Positions 39,835 through 52,362 of a stretch of DNA of 64,000 bases are shown here, piece after piece. The stretch's first letter is position 1; every line of letters begins with the position of its first letter. Below the pieces are notes generated by a model. It worked only from the letters and a program-made list of their open reading frames with translations. It made no database searches and was not told the origin of the DNA. This DNA is from Gammaproteobacteria bacterium (GTDB lineage Bacteria; Pseudomonadota; Gammaproteobacteria; Nitrosococcales; Methylophagaceae). A program made the position numbers and the translations under genes. The DNA is taken from the NCBI GenBank assembly GCA_029882915.1, contig JAOUJZ010000004.1:1-64000 (forward strand), in the 5' to 3' direction.

Positions 39835-41799
39835 TTATGCCTTTCCTTGTAGCTGAGGCAAAATGGATTCATTTTCTAATGTGGATGTATCCTGAGTGAT
39901 TTCTTCACCTTTGGCAATGGTACGTAAAAGTCTACGCATGATTTTTCCGGAACGTGTTTTTGGCAGATTGTCTGCATAACGAATGTCATCTGGCTTTGCA
40001 ATAGCGCCAATTTGTTCGCCAACCCATGCTCGTAGTTCCTGTGTTAGCTCATCATCAATACCACCTGTAGGGCGATCTCCTCTTAGCACAACATACGCAA
40101 ACACAGCCTCACCTTTCACATCATGAGGTTGACCGACCACAGCGGCTTCAGCAACACGTGGGTGTGCCACTAATGCCGATTCAATCTCCATCGTGCCGAG
40201 GCGGTGACCAGAGACATTCAATACATCATCAATACGGCCCATGATCCAGAAAAAACCATCTTCATCTCGACGTGCACTATCACCTGCCAGATAATATTTG
40301 CCATCAAAATAAGGCCAATAGGTATCTTTATAACGTTGGTTATCACCCCATACGGTTTGAATCATAGATGGCCACGGCTGACGAATCACCAAATAACCAC
40401 CTTCATCTGCATGAGTGATTTCTTCGCCTTCCTGATTAACAACAGCGGCATCGATGCCAGGTAATGCCCGGGTGCATGAACCGGGCTTTGTAGTCGTGAC
40501 TGCAGGTACAGGGGCAATCATATGTGCACCTGTTTCTGTTTGCCACCAGGTATCAACAATTGGGCAGCGTCGTTGGCCAATGACGTTGTAATACCACATC
40601 CATGCTTCAGGGTTGATAGGTTCACCGACCGTACCCAGTAAGCGCAGTTTTGACAGGTCATAACTGTTTGGAATGTCATCCCCCATTTTCATTAAGGCTC
40701 GGATTGCAGTTGGTGCGGTATAAAAAATTGTGACGCCTAGGCGGGTGCAGATATCCCAGAATCGGCCGCCATTAGGTACAGTTGGAACACCTTCATAAAT
40801 AACGATAGTTGCACCGGTTGCCAATGGTCCGTATGCAACATAGGTATGACCAGTGATCCAGCCTACATCAGCCGTACACCAAAAGACGTCTGAGTCCTGA
40901 ATATCAAAAACCCAGCGCATGGTTGTGATGGCATTTAACAAGTAGCCGCCACTGGAGTGTTGAATACCTTTAGGTTTTCCCGTTGAGCCAGAGGTATACA
41001 GTAAAAATAGCGGGTGAGTAGCATCTACCCAAACTGGCTCACAATCAGAATTGTGTCCTTTTTCAGCGTCAGACCACCAGATATCACGCTCGGGCTGCAT
41101 GTTAATGTCATGACCGGTACGCTTGAATACAATCACAGTTTTAACAGAATCACAGCCTTGGTTTAATGCAGTGTCAGTGGTGGCTTTAAGTTCTATGATC
41201 TTGCCACCGCGATGACCACCATCAGCGGTAATCACTAGTTTTGCCTGAGTATCTTCAATACGGTCTTTTAATGATGATGCTGAAAACCCACCAAAAACCA
41301 CAGAATGGATGGCGCCAATGCGAGCACAAGCCTGCATAGCAACAACCGCTTCGGCAATCATCGGCATATAGATAATAACGCGATCACCTTGAGTAATGCC
41401 TTGCGCTTTTAATGCGTTTGAAAATCGGCATACACGAGCATGCAATTCTTGATAACTGATATGTTCAATATCACCAGGTTCACCTTCGAAGATAATGGCC
41501 GTTTTATCGGCATTATGTTCTAACTGACGATCCAGACAATTGTAGGAAACATTCAGTTTGCCATCAGGGAACCAGCGATAGAAGGGCGCATTGGATGAGT
41601 CTAAAGTGGTAGTAAACGGTGTTTGCCAGTCAATTTCTTTACGAGCCTGTGTCGCCCAGAACCCGGGATTATCTTGCTCAGCTTGAGCATATAACTCATT
41701 GAGCTGTTCGGATGATAACGAAGCAGTGCGAACAAATTCAGCACTAGGTGGGAAATGGCGGTTTTCATGTAATGTAGATTGAATGTTGTCTTGGCTCAT
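39835..41799 (-). CDS. acs: Acetyl-CoA synthetase (AMP-forming)
   Basis: Activates acetate to acetyl-CoA through an acetyl-AMP intermediate. 654 residues. The P-loop-like A3 motif [11 protein letters not shown], the A5 motif WWQTETGA, and the C-terminal [11 protein letters not shown] with the lysine known to be acetylated in Acs are all present. With the aldehyde dehydrogenase upstream, the locus could oxidise acetaldehyde (from ethanol) to acetate and then to acetyl-CoA. The leader contains a hairpin with a U-run at 41864-41894 on the minus strand, which could attenuate acs or end the upstream message. Confidence 0.97.
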   Translation of the reverse strand: MSQDNIQSTLHENRHFPPSAEFVRTASLSSEQLNELYAQAEQDNPGFWATQARKEIDWQTPFTTTLDSSNAPFYRWFPDGKLNVSYNCLDRQLEHNADKTAIIFEGEPGDIEHISYQELHARVCRFSNALKAQGITQGDRVIIYMPMIAEAVVAMQACARIGAIHSVVFGGFSASSLKDRIEDTQAKLVITADGGHRGGKIIELKATTDTALNQGCDSVKTVIVFKRTGHDINMQPERDIWWSDAEKGHNSDCEPVWVDATHPLFLLYTSGSTGKPKGIQHSSGGYLLNAITTMRWVFDIQDSDVFWCTADVGWITGHTYVAYGPLATGATIVIYEGVPTVPNGGRFWDICTRLGVTIFYTAPTAIRALMKMGDDIPNSYDLSKLRLLGTVGEPINPEAWMWYYNVIGQRRCPIVDTWWQTETGAHMIAPVPAVTTTKPGSCTRALPGIDAAVVNQEGEEITHADEGGYLVIRQPWPSMIQTVWGDNQRYKDTYWPYFDGKYYLAGDSARRDEDGFFWIMGRIDDVLNVSGHRLGTMEIESALVAHPRVAEAAVVGQPHDVKGEAVFAYVVLRGDRPTGGIDDELTQELRAWVGEQIGAIAKPDDIRYADNLPKTRSGKIMRRLLRTIAKGEEITQDTSTLENESILPQLQGKA

Positions 41800-41863
41800 G
41801 GTGCAACACCTTTGTAATTATTTGTTTCAGATTCTAGAGTTGGAGTATAGCTTGGAATGCAAG

Positions 41864-41894
41864 GCAAAAAAAATCTGTCAGGAACAGATTTTGA
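41864..41894 (-). terminator. Hairpin with U-run in the acs leader
   Basis: Read on the minus strand: AAAATCTGT, loop TCCTG, ACAGATTTT, then four more U residues. It is a 9-bp stem about 65 nt before the acs start. It looks like an intrinsic terminator and may act as an attenuator of acs. A second, similar inverted repeat with the same AGGAAC loop lies at 41917-41938. Confidence 0.6.
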
Positions 41895-41916
41895 ATACGA
41901 AGCAGCTCCAGAGGAG

Positions 41917-41938
41917 TGAAATATAGGAACATATTTCA
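41917..41938. repeat. Inverted repeat sharing a loop with the neighbouring hairpin
   Basis: TGAAATAT, loop AGGAAC, ATATTTCA. The loop AGGAAC also occurs in the hairpin at 41872-41894 (CAGGAACAG core). The two lie 23 nt apart in the ald-acs gap and together look like part of a dispersed intergenic repeat. Confidence 0.5.
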
Positions 41939-41941
41939 TTC

Positions 41942-41980
41942 AAAAACTCCCCCATCAACACCGTTAATGGAGGAGTTTTT
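41942..41980. terminator. Bidirectional terminator after the aldehyde dehydrogenase gene
   Basis: AAAAACTCC (41942-41950) pairs with GGAGTTTTT (41972-41980), and CCAT with ATGG inside after one mismatch. Both arms end in A/T runs, so it can stop the minus-strand aldehyde dehydrogenase transcript, whose stop is 12 nt upstream. Confidence 0.85.
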
Positions 41981-41992
41981 GGCAGTCTTAAC

Positions 41993-43513
41993 TTAGAAAA
42001 ATCCCAGTGGGCTTGTGCTGTAACTAACCAACAGATTCTTAGTTTGTTGATAGTGATCTAGCATCATTTTATGGGTTTCACGGCCTACGCCTGATTTTTT
42101 GTAACCACCAAATGCAGCATGTGCAGGGTAGAGGTGATAACAGTTAGTCCAGACACGACCCGCTTCAATCCCACGGCCCATACGGTAAGCAAGGTTCATG
42201 TCACGTGTCCATACACCGGCACCCAGACCAAACTCAGTATCATTAGCAATAGCCAACGCTTCCGCTTCGTCCTTAAAGGTAGTGACTGAGACGACAGGTC
42301 CAAAAATTTCTTCCTGAAAGATACGCATTTTATTGGTGCCTTTAAGCAGCGTTGGTTCAATGTAATAGCCACTGTCAAATTCAGCGCCGAGTTGTTCAAT
42401 GTTGCCACCAATCAGAAGTTCAGCACCTTCTTCTTTACCAATTTCCACATAACTCAGGATCTTGTCGAACTGTTCTTTTGATGCCTGAGCACCTACCTGT
42501 GTGTCAGTATCAAGTGGGTTGCCGCGAATAATTTTCTTGGAACGTTCAATCACGATAGAAATAAATTCATCGTAAATGCTTTCCTGAATCAGTGCACGAG
42601 AAGGACAGGTACAGACTTCACCTTGATTGAAGAAGGCCAGCACCGCACCTTCAGCACATTTGCTGATGTAATCTTCTTCCTGTTGCATGATGTCTTCAAA
42701 GAAGATGTTAGGCGATTTTCCACCTAATTCAACTGTTGAAGGAATAATGTTTTCAGCTGCACATTTCAAAATATGCGCACCAACTGGTGTTGAACCAGTA
42801 AAGGCTATTTTAGCAATGCGGGTGCTGGTTGCTAGCGCTTGTCCGGCTTCTTTACCAAAACCATTAACAATATTAAGTACACCCGGTGGCAATAAGTCAC
42901 CAATGACTTCAATCAGTTTGAGAATAGAAACTGGTGTTTGTTCTGCTGGTTTCATCACAACGCAGTTGCCTGTAACCAGTGCTGGAGCTAATTTCCATGC
43001 TGCCATCAATAATGGGAAATTCCATGGAATGATTTGCCCTACAACACCAAGCGGCTCATGAAACTGGTATGACACCGTGGTTTCATCCAACTCACCCATG
43101 GTGCCTTCCTGAGCACGAATACAGCCTGCATAATAACGGAAATGATCAATACACAATGGTACGTCAGCGGCTAGAGTTTCACGAACAGCTTTACCGTTAT
43201 CCCATGTTTCTGCAACAGCCAGCATTTCAAGGTTCTCTTCCATGCGATCTGCTATTTTTAGTAGCAGATTAGAACGTTCAGTAACTGATGTTTTACCCCA
43301 GCTAGCTTTAGCGGCATGAGCAGCATCTAGCGCTAAATTAATATCTTCTTCTGTAGAACGTGGGATCTCACAAAAAGCTTCACCCGTTACCGGCGTGCTA
43401 TTCGTAAAATATTGGCCTTTAACAGGAGCGACCCATTGACCATTAATATAGTTGCCGTAACGTTCCTTAAATGAAACGATAGCACCGTCTTTACCAGGTT
43501 GTGCATAAATCAT
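41993..43513 (-). CDS. NAD-dependent aldehyde dehydrogenase (AldB/ExaC type)
   Basis: About 506 residues. The catalytic Cys lies in [13 protein letters not shown] and the general-base Glu in [10 protein letters not shown]; the cofactor site is shown by GFGKEAGQ and [11 protein letters not shown]. The sequence resembles the acetaldehyde dehydrogenases of the ExaC/AldB branch. The ATG at 43513 has GGAGAGAAG upstream, so I prefer it to 43546. Divergent AraC-type regulator; acs downstream. The likely substrate is acetaldehyde, but other short aldehydes are possible. Confidence 0.92.
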   Translation of the reverse strand: MIYAQPGKDGAIVSFKERYGNYINGQWVAPVKGQYFTNSTPVTGEAFCEIPRSTEEDINLALDAAHAAKASWGKTSVTERSNLLLKIADRMEENLEMLAVAETWDNGKAVRETLAADVPLCIDHFRYYAGCIRAQEGTMGELDETTVSYQFHEPLGVVGQIIPWNFPLLMAAWKLAPALVTGNCVVMKPAEQTPVSILKLIEVIGDLLPPGVLNIVNGFGKEAGQALATSTRIAKIAFTGSTPVGAHILKCAAENIIPSTVELGGKSPNIFFEDIMQQEEDYISKCAEGAVLAFFNQGEVCTCPSRALIQESIYDEFISIVIERSKKIIRGNPLDTDTQVGAQASKEQFDKILSYVEIGKEEGAELLIGGNIEQLGAEFDSGYYIEPTLLKGTNKMRIFQEEIFGPVVSVTTFKDEAEALAIANDTEFGLGAGVWTRDMNLAYRMGRGIEAGRVWTNCYHLYPAHAAFGGYKKSGVGRETHKMMLDHYQQTKNLLVSYSTSPLGFF

Positions 43514-43613
43514 AATTCTTCTCTCCAGATCTTTATGAAACATCAAGGATAATTCCTCACATGGAGGAGCACTTGACCAATATTCTTATTTACTTGACTT
43601 ACAGTCCACAACA

Positions 43614-43640
43614 GACACAAAATTGAATTCACATTTTGTC
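43614..43640. promoter_or_regulatory. Candidate operator between aldehyde dehydrogenase and the AraC-type gene
   Basis: Imperfect inverted repeat: GACACAAAAT (43614-43623) and ATTTTGTC (43633-43640). GTCCA(C)AACAG and GTCCAACTG also form a direct repeat about 35 nt apart (43604 and 43639), the style of spacing used by AraC-family dimers. No experimental basis. Confidence 0.3.
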
Positions 43641-43657
43641 CAACTGTTAAACATACA

Positions 43658-44584
43658 ATGCAAATTGAAAAACTACAACTGGAGAAGCGACGCGAGAAAA
43701 GGCAGTTATTGATTGAAAATAAACTGACATTCGCGGGTCCAGAGACCGAGCTAAGTATCTATGACACCTATCGCGCCACATCGGGTGTTGGGCTGGATGC
43801 TGACCAATTGATGTATTGCGGTATGGTCAAGGGCAAAAAAATCATGCATGACTTCCAGCAAACAGAAGGGCAAGTTTTTTTGCCTCATGAATCCTTTGTA
43901 ATGCCACCAGGGGAATATGTCGAAATTGATTTTCCTGATGCTACCGAAGATCTGCCAACTACCTGCTTAACCATAGAAATAGCCAAAGAACGTATTGAAA
44001 CGATTTCAGAGCGTATGCGAGATCTGACCATGATGGGGGAAATTGATCATGACTGGGCGTATCAGCCTCATATTGTTCACACTCACCACACAACCGATAC
44101 TCAGCAACTTTTAGATAAACTGGTAACTTTGTTTACTACCAACCACCCTGACAAAGCGATGATGGTTGATTTAGGTGTGTCGGAACTCATTATTCGTCTG
44201 TTAAGGCAGCAGGGTAGGGAATTATTACTGGCCTATTGTCGCAAAATGCCTGATGCCAGCGGTATCACCGCCGCCATTCATTATCTTGAAAAGAACATTG
44301 AAATACCATTAGACATAGACCTGTTATGTCGTCACGCTTGCATGAGCCGAAGTCGGCTATATATAGAGTTTAAAAAACAATTGGGTTGTTCACCAGGTGA
44401 ATATCACCAGCAAATGCGCTTAAAACTGGCTGCTGATCAAATACGTACTGGCAAGACAGTCACACAAGCTTGTTATGACGTGGGGTTTAATGATCTTAGT
44501 CATTTCAGCCGTCGATTTACCCGGTTTTTCGGCTGTTCACCAAGTGCATACAGAGAACAACATAACGCTGCTGTTGTGTCCTAG
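43658..44584 (+). CDS. AraC-family transcription regulator next to aldehyde dehydrogenase
   Basis: 308 residues. The C-terminal AraC domain has two helix-turn-helix units: IDLLCRHACMSRSRLYIEFKK and VTQACYDVGFNDLSHFSRRF, followed by FGCSPSAYREQ. The N-terminal part (about 1-190) is the effector domain and shows no motif that I recognise beyond general AraC-N character. Divergent from the aldehyde dehydrogenase with a gap of about 140 nt; activation of that gene is the natural guess. A terminator follows. Confidence 0.9.
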   Translation: MQIEKLQLEKRREKRQLLIENKLTFAGPETELSIYDTYRATSGVGLDADQLMYCGMVKGKKIMHDFQQTEGQVFLPHESFVMPPGEYVEIDFPDATEDLPTTCLTIEIAKERIETISERMRDLTMMGEIDHDWAYQPHIVHTHHTTDTQQLLDKLVTLFTTNHPDKAMMVDLGVSELIIRLLRQQGRELLLAYCRKMPDASGITAAIHYLEKNIEIPLDIDLLCRHACMSRSRLYIEFKKQLGCSPGEYHQQMRLKLAADQIRTGKTVTQACYDVGFNDLSHFSRRFTRFFGCSPSAYREQHNAAVVS

Positions 44585-44607
44585 GTCTTAAAACTGAGCA
44601 TTACAGA

Positions 44608-44640
44608 CAAAAAAACACCCCGAAGAACGGGGTATCTTTT
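44608..44640 (+). terminator. Terminator after the AraC-type gene
   Basis: Stem ACCCCG (44617-44622) with CGGGGT (44628-44633), loop AAGAA, then ATCTTTT. A-rich on the 5' side, so it may also act on the minus-strand dksA transcript. Confidence 0.8.
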
Positions 44641-44696
44641 GCCAGCATTAATTCCTTTATTTAATGGTGGCAGTATGAGGTTTGTTCGTAAAAGTA

Positions 44697-45113
44697 TTAA
44701 ACGCGGTTCTTTTCTCTAATTTCATCCAGTGTTTTACAGTCAATGCATAACGTGGCTGTTGGACGCGCTTCAAGACGGCGAATACCAATCTCAGTACCAC
44801 ACGATTCACAGAAACCATAATCGCCTTTATCAAGATCATCTAACGACTGGTTAATTTTTTTGATCAGCTTGCGTTCACGATCGCGAGTACGTAGCTCAAG
44901 GGTAAACTCTTCTTCCTGAGTAGCTCGGTCATTAGGATCAGGAAAGTTAGCAGCATCATCTTGCATGTGATGAACAGTGCGATCCACTTCTTCCATCAAC
45001 TGCTTTTTCCAGTTTTCAAGAATAGCTCGAAAGTGAGTAGTTTGCTCATCATTCATGTATTCCTCACCCGTTTTTTCTACATATGGGCTGAATTTCGCTT
45101 CAATTGAATCCAT
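44697..45113 (-). CDS. dksA: RNA polymerase-binding transcription factor DksA
   Basis: Works with ppGpp to set rRNA and biosynthetic promoters. 138 residues, slightly shorter than E. coli DksA (151). The coiled-coil tip has D59 and D62 in FPDPNDRAT, the residues that reach the polymerase secondary channel. The zinc finger is complete: C102, C105 (FCESCG), C123, C126 (LCIDC). Full zinc site means it should be the canonical, not the DksA2, form. Confidence 0.97.
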   Translation of the reverse strand: MDSIEAKFSPYVEKTGEEYMNDEQTTHFRAILENWKKQLMEEVDRTVHHMQDDAANFPDPNDRATQEEEFTLELRTRDRERKLIKKINQSLDDLDKGDYGFCESCGTEIGIRRLEARPTATLCIDCKTLDEIREKNRV

Positions 45114-45227
45114 CTAAAAAAACCTCATAACTTTTCAAAATTTAAGGGCGCATCTATACCAGATGAATCCCTGATGTGCAAAAAATTTGTTACTATTCTA
45201 GCCTATTTTTTACTAATAAAACGAGTT

Positions 45228-45992
45228 ATGAAGCAATTAAAAGCAGTGATTTTCGATGTTGATGGTACTTTGGCTGAAACCGAGCGTGACGGTCATCGTG
45301 TGGCTTTCAATCGCGCATTCTCAGATGCAGGGCTAGATTGGGATTGGGATGAAGATTTATACGGCCAATTATTAGCGGTCACCGGCGGTAAAGAACGCAT
45401 CCAATATTTCTTATCCCATTTTTATACAGACTTCGATTATGACGGCGATATTGATGCTTTGATTGCTGAGTTGCATGCTGCTAAAACAAAACATTACGTG
45501 GCGTTGTTAGAAAGCAAAGCCATTGGTTTACGTCCTGGTGTATCAAGACTGATGGCTGAACTTAGATCATCCGGAGTGCGACTCGCGATAGCAACCACAA
45601 CTACGCCGGCCAATGTCATCGCATTAATTAAAAGTACACTCGGCGAACATGCCCTTGAATGGTTCGATTACATTGCTGCTGGTGATGTTGTGCCGGCCAA
45701 AAAGCCAGCCTCAGATATTTTTGAACATTGTCTGCAAGAAATTGGTTTGTCAGCCGATGACTGTCTGGCGCTGGAAGATTCAGCCAATGGTGTGTTGGCA
45801 TCCTGTGGAGCCAACATTCCCACTGTGGTCACGTTAAATAATTACACTCGTGATGATGACTTTACGGGTGCAATCAGTGTTATCACACATCTGGGTGAAG
45901 CCAACTTACCATGTGAATATATTTCCGGTGAGCCAATTAATGCCCCATTAATCACTGTGGATGTGCTAAAACGGCTACATGCACATGCCTAA
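45228..45992 (+). CDS. HAD-IA phosphatase, CbbY-like
   Basis: About 254 residues. HAD motifs: FDVDGTLAETERDGHRVAFN with the nucleophile Asp pair, IATTTTPANV (motif II), KKPASDIFE (Lys) and ALEDSANGVLA (Asp pair). The N-terminal cap with AETERDGHR is typical of CbbY, a xylulose-1,5-bisphosphate phosphatase that removes inhibitory by-products near the Calvin cycle. No rubisco genes are in the window, so the substrate is open. I chose the ATG at 45228; 45174 would add a hydrophobic extension. Overlaps the next gene by 14 nt. Confidence 0.85.
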   Translation: MKQLKAVIFDVDGTLAETERDGHRVAFNRAFSDAGLDWDWDEDLYGQLLAVTGGKERIQYFLSHFYTDFDYDGDIDALIAELHAAKTKHYVALLESKAIGLRPGVSRLMAELRSSGVRLAIATTTTPANVIALIKSTLGEHALEWFDYIAAGDVVPAKKPASDIFEHCLQEIGLSADDCLALEDSANGVLASCGANIPTVVTLNNYTRDDDFTGAISVITHLGEANLPCEYISGEPINAPLITVDVLKRLHAHA

Positions 45993-47166
45993 AAAAATCG
46001 CCCAGCGGGCTAAAGAGATCTCACCTTTCCACGTGATGGATATTCTGGCGCAGGCGAGAAAGCTGGAAGCGCAGGGCAGGGATATCATTCATATGGAAGT
46101 CGGTGAGCCTGATTTTGATACCCCACTGCCGATCATTGATGCAGGACTAGAAGCTCTAAAATCTGGAAAAACACACTACACGCCCGCTTTGGGTTTGCCT
46201 GAATTACGTCAGACGATTGCTGACTGGTATCAACAACGCTATCAGGTTGAAATCTCGGCAAGTCGTATTGTGGTGACGCCCGGAGCATCGGGTGCCTTAT
46301 TGTTGATTATGGGTGCGTTACTCGATCAAGGCCAAAATGTACTGATGGCCGATCCGGGTTATCCCTGCAACCGACATTTCGCCCGATTTGTAGAGGGTAG
46401 TGCTAAAGCAGTCAATGTTGATGCCAGTACTGATTACCAACTCACCGATGCACATATCGAAACCCATTGGGATGAAAATACAGCACTGGCACTGGTAGCC
46501 TCACCCTCCAACCCGACTGGAACAATGTTAAACCACCAGCAACTAGCCGACCTGTCCAATGCCGTGAAAGCAAAAAATGCTCATCTGGTGGTTGATGAGA
46601 TTTACCATGGCCTGACCTATGACGGCTTTGAAGCACCGACTGTCCTGTCAGTCGATCACAATGCCTTTGTGGTCAACAGCTTTTCCAAATTTTTCGGTAT
46701 GACGGGGTGGCGTTTGGGGTGGCTGGTAGTGCCCGAAGACTATATTGAAGTCATGGATAGACTCGCACAAAACCTGTTTTTAGCCGCACCAACAGTTTCG
46801 CAATATGCAGCGCTGGCTGCCTTTAAACCAGAAACGGTAGCGATACTGGAACAACGCAGACAGATATTTGAACAACGTCGTAATGCTTTATTACCGGGCT
46901 TACGCGAGTTGGGTTTTGATATTCCAGTAACACCACAGGGTGCCTTTTATCTGTATGCCAACTGCTCAGCCTTGCTCAATGACAACTATCCCGACAGTAT
47001 GGCCTTGTCCAAATATCTACTGGAACATGCCAGTGTTGCTATCACACCGGGGCTGGACTTTGGTTCAAATCAGGCCGAACAGCATTGTCGTTTTGCCTAC
47101 ACTACGGATTCTGAACGGTTATTAGAAGCTCTGAAACGAATGGCAAATGTAGTGAAAAAGAGTTAA
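45979..47166 (+). CDS. Class I/II PLP-dependent aminotransferase
   Basis: 395 residues, fold type I. PLP lysine in VVNSFSKFFGMTGWR, with VTPGASGALLLIMGAL, ASPSNPTGTML and the Arg of CRFAYT. It resembles the AlaA/AspC-like group; aspartate, alanine or aromatic amino acids are possible substrates and cannot be told apart here. Start overlaps the CbbY-like gene by 14 nt. Confidence 0.9.
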   Translation: MHMPKKIAQRAKEISPFHVMDILAQARKLEAQGRDIIHMEVGEPDFDTPLPIIDAGLEALKSGKTHYTPALGLPELRQTIADWYQQRYQVEISASRIVVTPGASGALLLIMGALLDQGQNVLMADPGYPCNRHFARFVEGSAKAVNVDASTDYQLTDAHIETHWDENTALALVASPSNPTGTMLNHQQLADLSNAVKAKNAHLVVDEIYHGLTYDGFEAPTVLSVDHNAFVVNSFSKFFGMTGWRLGWLVVPEDYIEVMDRLAQNLFLAAPTVSQYAALAAFKPETVAILEQRRQIFEQRRNALLPGLRELGFDIPVTPQGAFYLYANCSALLNDNYPDSMALSKYLLEHASVAITPGLDFGSNQAEQHCRFAYTTDSERLLEALKRMANVVKKS

Positions 47167-47287
47167 GTAAGGTCAATGCTGATATTAGTTTTGAACCGAT
47201 ATTATTAGCTGTTGGATCTAACGATTGATAAACAACAAATGGGACAAGTTATTACTCTGACCCATTTATTTTGGAGTAAATATTAAA

Positions 47288-47716
47288 ATGATAACCGATA
47301 AAGCTAAAGGTGTTTTTGACAAAACCATTGATGTCGTATTCAGCGTTATACTGGCATTTATTGTTCTTGGTATTGTAATTGGAACAGCTCAACTTTTTGT
47401 TACAACGTGGAAGCTGTTCGCGTTTGAAGGCATCAGTGAACACTACATTAATTTAATTGCCGATGTGCTTACGCTCTATGTATTAATTGAGTTATCGCGA
47501 TCGTTAGTGGAGTACTTTAGCACCCAAAAGCTTCGACTTACTTTTATTATTGATGCAGCCATAGTGTTTGTTATACGAGAAATATTGATTGCGCTGTTTA
47601 AACACGAGGTTGAGCCAGAAATGCTCTATGCTTTTTCCGTTTTCTTATTTGTTCTAGGTGCGTTAAGAATAGGCTCTATTCTGGTTAATCAACGAGAACG
47701 GGAACTCTTAAAATAA
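47288..47716 (+). CDS. PsiE-like phosphate-starvation family membrane protein
   Basis: 142 residues with about four helices (16-45, 55-75, 85-105, 112-132). Resembles the PsiE family, which is induced by phosphate starvation in E. coli and has no known activity. A PhoB box is not evident upstream. GGAG lies 10 nt before the start. Confidence 0.75.
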   Translation: MITDKAKGVFDKTIDVVFSVILAFIVLGIVIGTAQLFVTTWKLFAFEGISEHYINLIADVLTLYVLIELSRSLVEYFSTQKLRLTFIIDAAIVFVIREILIALFKHEVEPEMLYAFSVFLFVLGALRIGSILVNQRERELLK

Positions 47717-47791
47717 GAGGAATTATGCTCTGATTTTATTTTTTCAAGGAATATAGATGAATTTCAATTCAGCCTATGAGCTGTGAGATAA

Positions 47792-50077
<2,286 letters not shown>

Positions 50078-50106
50078 AAAGATTTAAACAGTAGCTTGAA
50101 ACAAAC

Positions 50107-50313
50107 ATGATTGACATACAGATAGAAAATGCTGACGAAGTGATCTGCGATTGCAGTGGTACTACTAAAGCCAAGATCGCGAGTTTGGTTGAAAAGGGCG
50201 TGTATACCCTTGATGGCATATCAAGAGCCACCGGTGCTAATTCTGGCTGTGGCTCTTGTGACTATGAAATTGAAAACTTGCTTGATGAACTTGCAGGAAT
50301 TGGCGATCAGTAA
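50107..50313 (+). CDS. BFD-like [2Fe-2S]-binding protein
   Basis: 68 residues. Four cysteines are in the bacterioferritin-associated ferredoxin arrangement: CDC near residue 14-16 and CGSC near 48-51. BFD proteins release iron from bacterioferritin, but isolated BFD-like domains have other redox roles. There is no bacterioferritin gene nearby. It begins 29 nt after icd and could be co-transcribed; it is convergent with cysZ, with stops 1 nt apart. Confidence 0.8.
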   Translation: MIDIQIENADEVICDCSGTTKAKIASLVEKGVYTLDGISRATGANSGCGSCDYEIENLLDELAGIGDQ

Positions 50314-50314
50314 T

Positions 50315-51046
50315 TTAGCTTTTTAGATTTTCTAGATATAAAGCCGTGGCGCCAGCTACGGCCGCTGGAATCACCAGAAAGTTTATAAATGGAATCATCG
50401 TTGCCCCTAAGGCAGCCAAACCAAAGCCAAGTACTAATGGGCGACGTTGTTTTAACAGGGCTCGCTGTTGAGAAAATTTCATCAAGTGATTACCCATCGG
50501 ATAATCATGATAATCCAGAGCGAGGATCCAGCTTGAAATGGCGATCCACAACACTGGCGCGACAAAATTGATCACCGGGATCCACGAGAAAATAAACAGT
50601 GGGATCATCCACAACAGAAAGTAAGCAATTTTTTTAACTTCATTCCATAGCATGGATGGCGTGTCTTTAATCACCTTCTGCCATTCCATTGATGGTGGTG
50701 CTTGCCCAGATAATTTAATTTCGACTGCCTCAGCCAAAATGCCATTGAATGGTGCGGCAAGTAAATTTGCGATGATCGAAAAACTGAAAAACACTATCAT
50801 GGTGAGCAAGGCTGCAAATAGCGGCCAAATCAGCCACATGATGGCACTGAGTAACCAGTCAGGTAACCAGCTCGGCATGATACTGTTGATCCACTGTTCA
50901 AACTGACTGATGCCTAACCAGATGGCAGCGCTGAATAACACGGTGTTGATCGCCATAGGAATATAGGCAAAGCGACGAATGCCTCGCTGATTAATGAGGC
51001 CAAATCCTTTGAATAAATAGCTCGCGCCTTTGAATAAATCTTGCAT
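50315..51046 (-). CDS. cysZ: Sulfate transporter CysZ
   Basis: Membrane protein for sulfate uptake feeding cysteine synthesis. 243 residues with at least four helices (28-48, 65-92, 138-172, 200-235). Opening LFKGASYLFKGFGLINQRGIRRFA and LDYHDYPMGNHLMKF are family signatures (former DUF540). Its stop is 1 nt from the BFD-like stop; the FGGY kinase upstream starts a separate or shared minus-strand run 19 nt away. Confidence 0.92.
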   Translation of the reverse strand: MQDLFKGASYLFKGFGLINQRGIRRFAYIPMAINTVLFSAAIWLGISQFEQWINSIMPSWLPDWLLSAIMWLIWPLFAALLTMIVFFSFSIIANLLAAPFNGILAEAVEIKLSGQAPPSMEWQKVIKDTPSMLWNEVKKIAYFLLWMIPLFIFSWIPVINFVAPVLWIAISSWILALDYHDYPMGNHLMKFSQQRALLKQRRPLVLGFGLAALGATMIPFINFLVIPAAVAGATALYLENLKS

Positions 51047-51064
51047 TGATACTCGCTTCCTAAG

Positions 51065-52342
51065 TTAAGTTAATGTAATGCCTTGTGCAATTCGTGCTAC
51101 ACCATATGCGGCTTCGGTGTGTTCAGGTTTAATAAAGGGCACTTTGATATGTTGCTGACGTATCGTTTGCCAGATCTGGTTTCCCGCGCCGCCACCAACA
51201 GTTCGAATACTGTTGAGTGATGATGCTCCCGCTTGTTGAAGACAGTGGTATGCCTGTTTTTCAATTTTTGCGATACCATTCAACAATCCATGTAAAAATT
51301 CTACATTACTACTGGGGCGAGGTGTCAGTCTTGGTTGAAAATTGGGATCGTTAACAGGAAAGCGCTCACCGGGTGACAATAAGGGATAAAAGTCCGCAGT
51401 AGCAGCCTTAACGGAAATGTGTTCGCTAAACTGTTGTATCTGCTTATCATTAAAGAAGTGTCGTAATACGGCACCACCGCTGTTAGATGCACCACCAACC
51501 AGCCATTTATCACCCAAACGATGACTGTATACCCCTTGTTCGGGTAAAAACACTGGCTTGTCGCTGATGAGTTTAACAACCAGTGTTGAACCTAATGATG
51601 TCACGGCATCCCCGATTTCATGAGCACCTGTGGCGATAAGTGCTGCAATACTGTCTGTTGTGCCAGCGATAATATCTGGTACTGTGTTGAGATTTAAATC
51701 GCCACATAACTGCGTTGATAATTGACCAATCATTGTTCCGGGCAATACGACATCGGGTAATACGGTACGATCAGTAACGCTATCTAACCAGTCTGGCCAA
51801 CTGCGGTTAACGGGGTCATAACCTGTTTTGAGGGCATTATTTTCATCAGTGATACCCAGAGATGCACCAAGTTTGAAGTTTAGCCAGTCGGCTTGATGCA
51901 GGAGTTTGAAGCCTGATGGTAATTCAGCATGCTGCTGAGCATGCAGTAATTTTGCCAAGCCACTGCTTGCACCATGTGCGCCTGAGTGTGCGGGTGCCAG
52001 ATCAGCAATGGTTTTACTTTGTTCAACGGCACGGCTGTCGTTGTACATAATAATAGGCGTTAGTGGCTTACCTTGATGATCAGTGATTAGAATTGAGCCA
52101 GAAGTGGCATCAACAGCAATGGCTTTTATTTCGAACCCCTGACATTGGGCAGTGAGTTGTTGTAATACCTGTTTTACAAGTTGCCAATGTGTGTCGGGAT
52201 TTTGTTCTGAGCAGGGAGGGGTTGAGAATGTATTTGCTAGTGGTTGCTGGCTTTGGGCGATAATCTTTGCCGTGGCATCTATGGCAATAGCTCGACACCC
52301 TGAGGTGCCGAGATCAATACCAATCCAGGCATTATTATTCAT
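51065..52342 (-). CDS. FGGY-family carbohydrate kinase
   Basis: 425 residues, shorter than typical xylulokinase (about 480-500). N-terminal ATP-site DLGTSGCRA near residue 10, AVDATSGSILITD, GTTDSIAALIATGA (phosphate 2 type) and TVGGGAGNQIWQ (adenosine site). The short length and the DATSGS motif resemble the D-ribulose/xylulose kinase-like branch known from cyanobacteria and plants. In a ribulose monophosphate organism a pentulose kinase would be sensible, but the substrate is not proven. Confidence 0.85.
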   Translation of the reverse strand: MNNNAWIGIDLGTSGCRAIAIDATAKIIAQSQQPLANTFSTPPCSEQNPDTHWQLVKQVLQQLTAQCQGFEIKAIAVDATSGSILITDHQGKPLTPIIMYNDSRAVEQSKTIADLAPAHSGAHGASSGLAKLLHAQQHAELPSGFKLLHQADWLNFKLGASLGITDENNALKTGYDPVNRSWPDWLDSVTDRTVLPDVVLPGTMIGQLSTQLCGDLNLNTVPDIIAGTTDSIAALIATGAHEIGDAVTSLGSTLVVKLISDKPVFLPEQGVYSHRLGDKWLVGGASNSGGAVLRHFFNDKQIQQFSEHISVKAATADFYPLLSPGERFPVNDPNFQPRLTPRPSSNVEFLHGLLNGIAKIEKQAYHCLQQAGASSLNSIRTVGGGAGNQIWQTIRQQHIKVPFIKPEHTEAAYGVARIAQGITLT

Positions 52343-52362
52343 AATGCGATGGTGTTATATTG

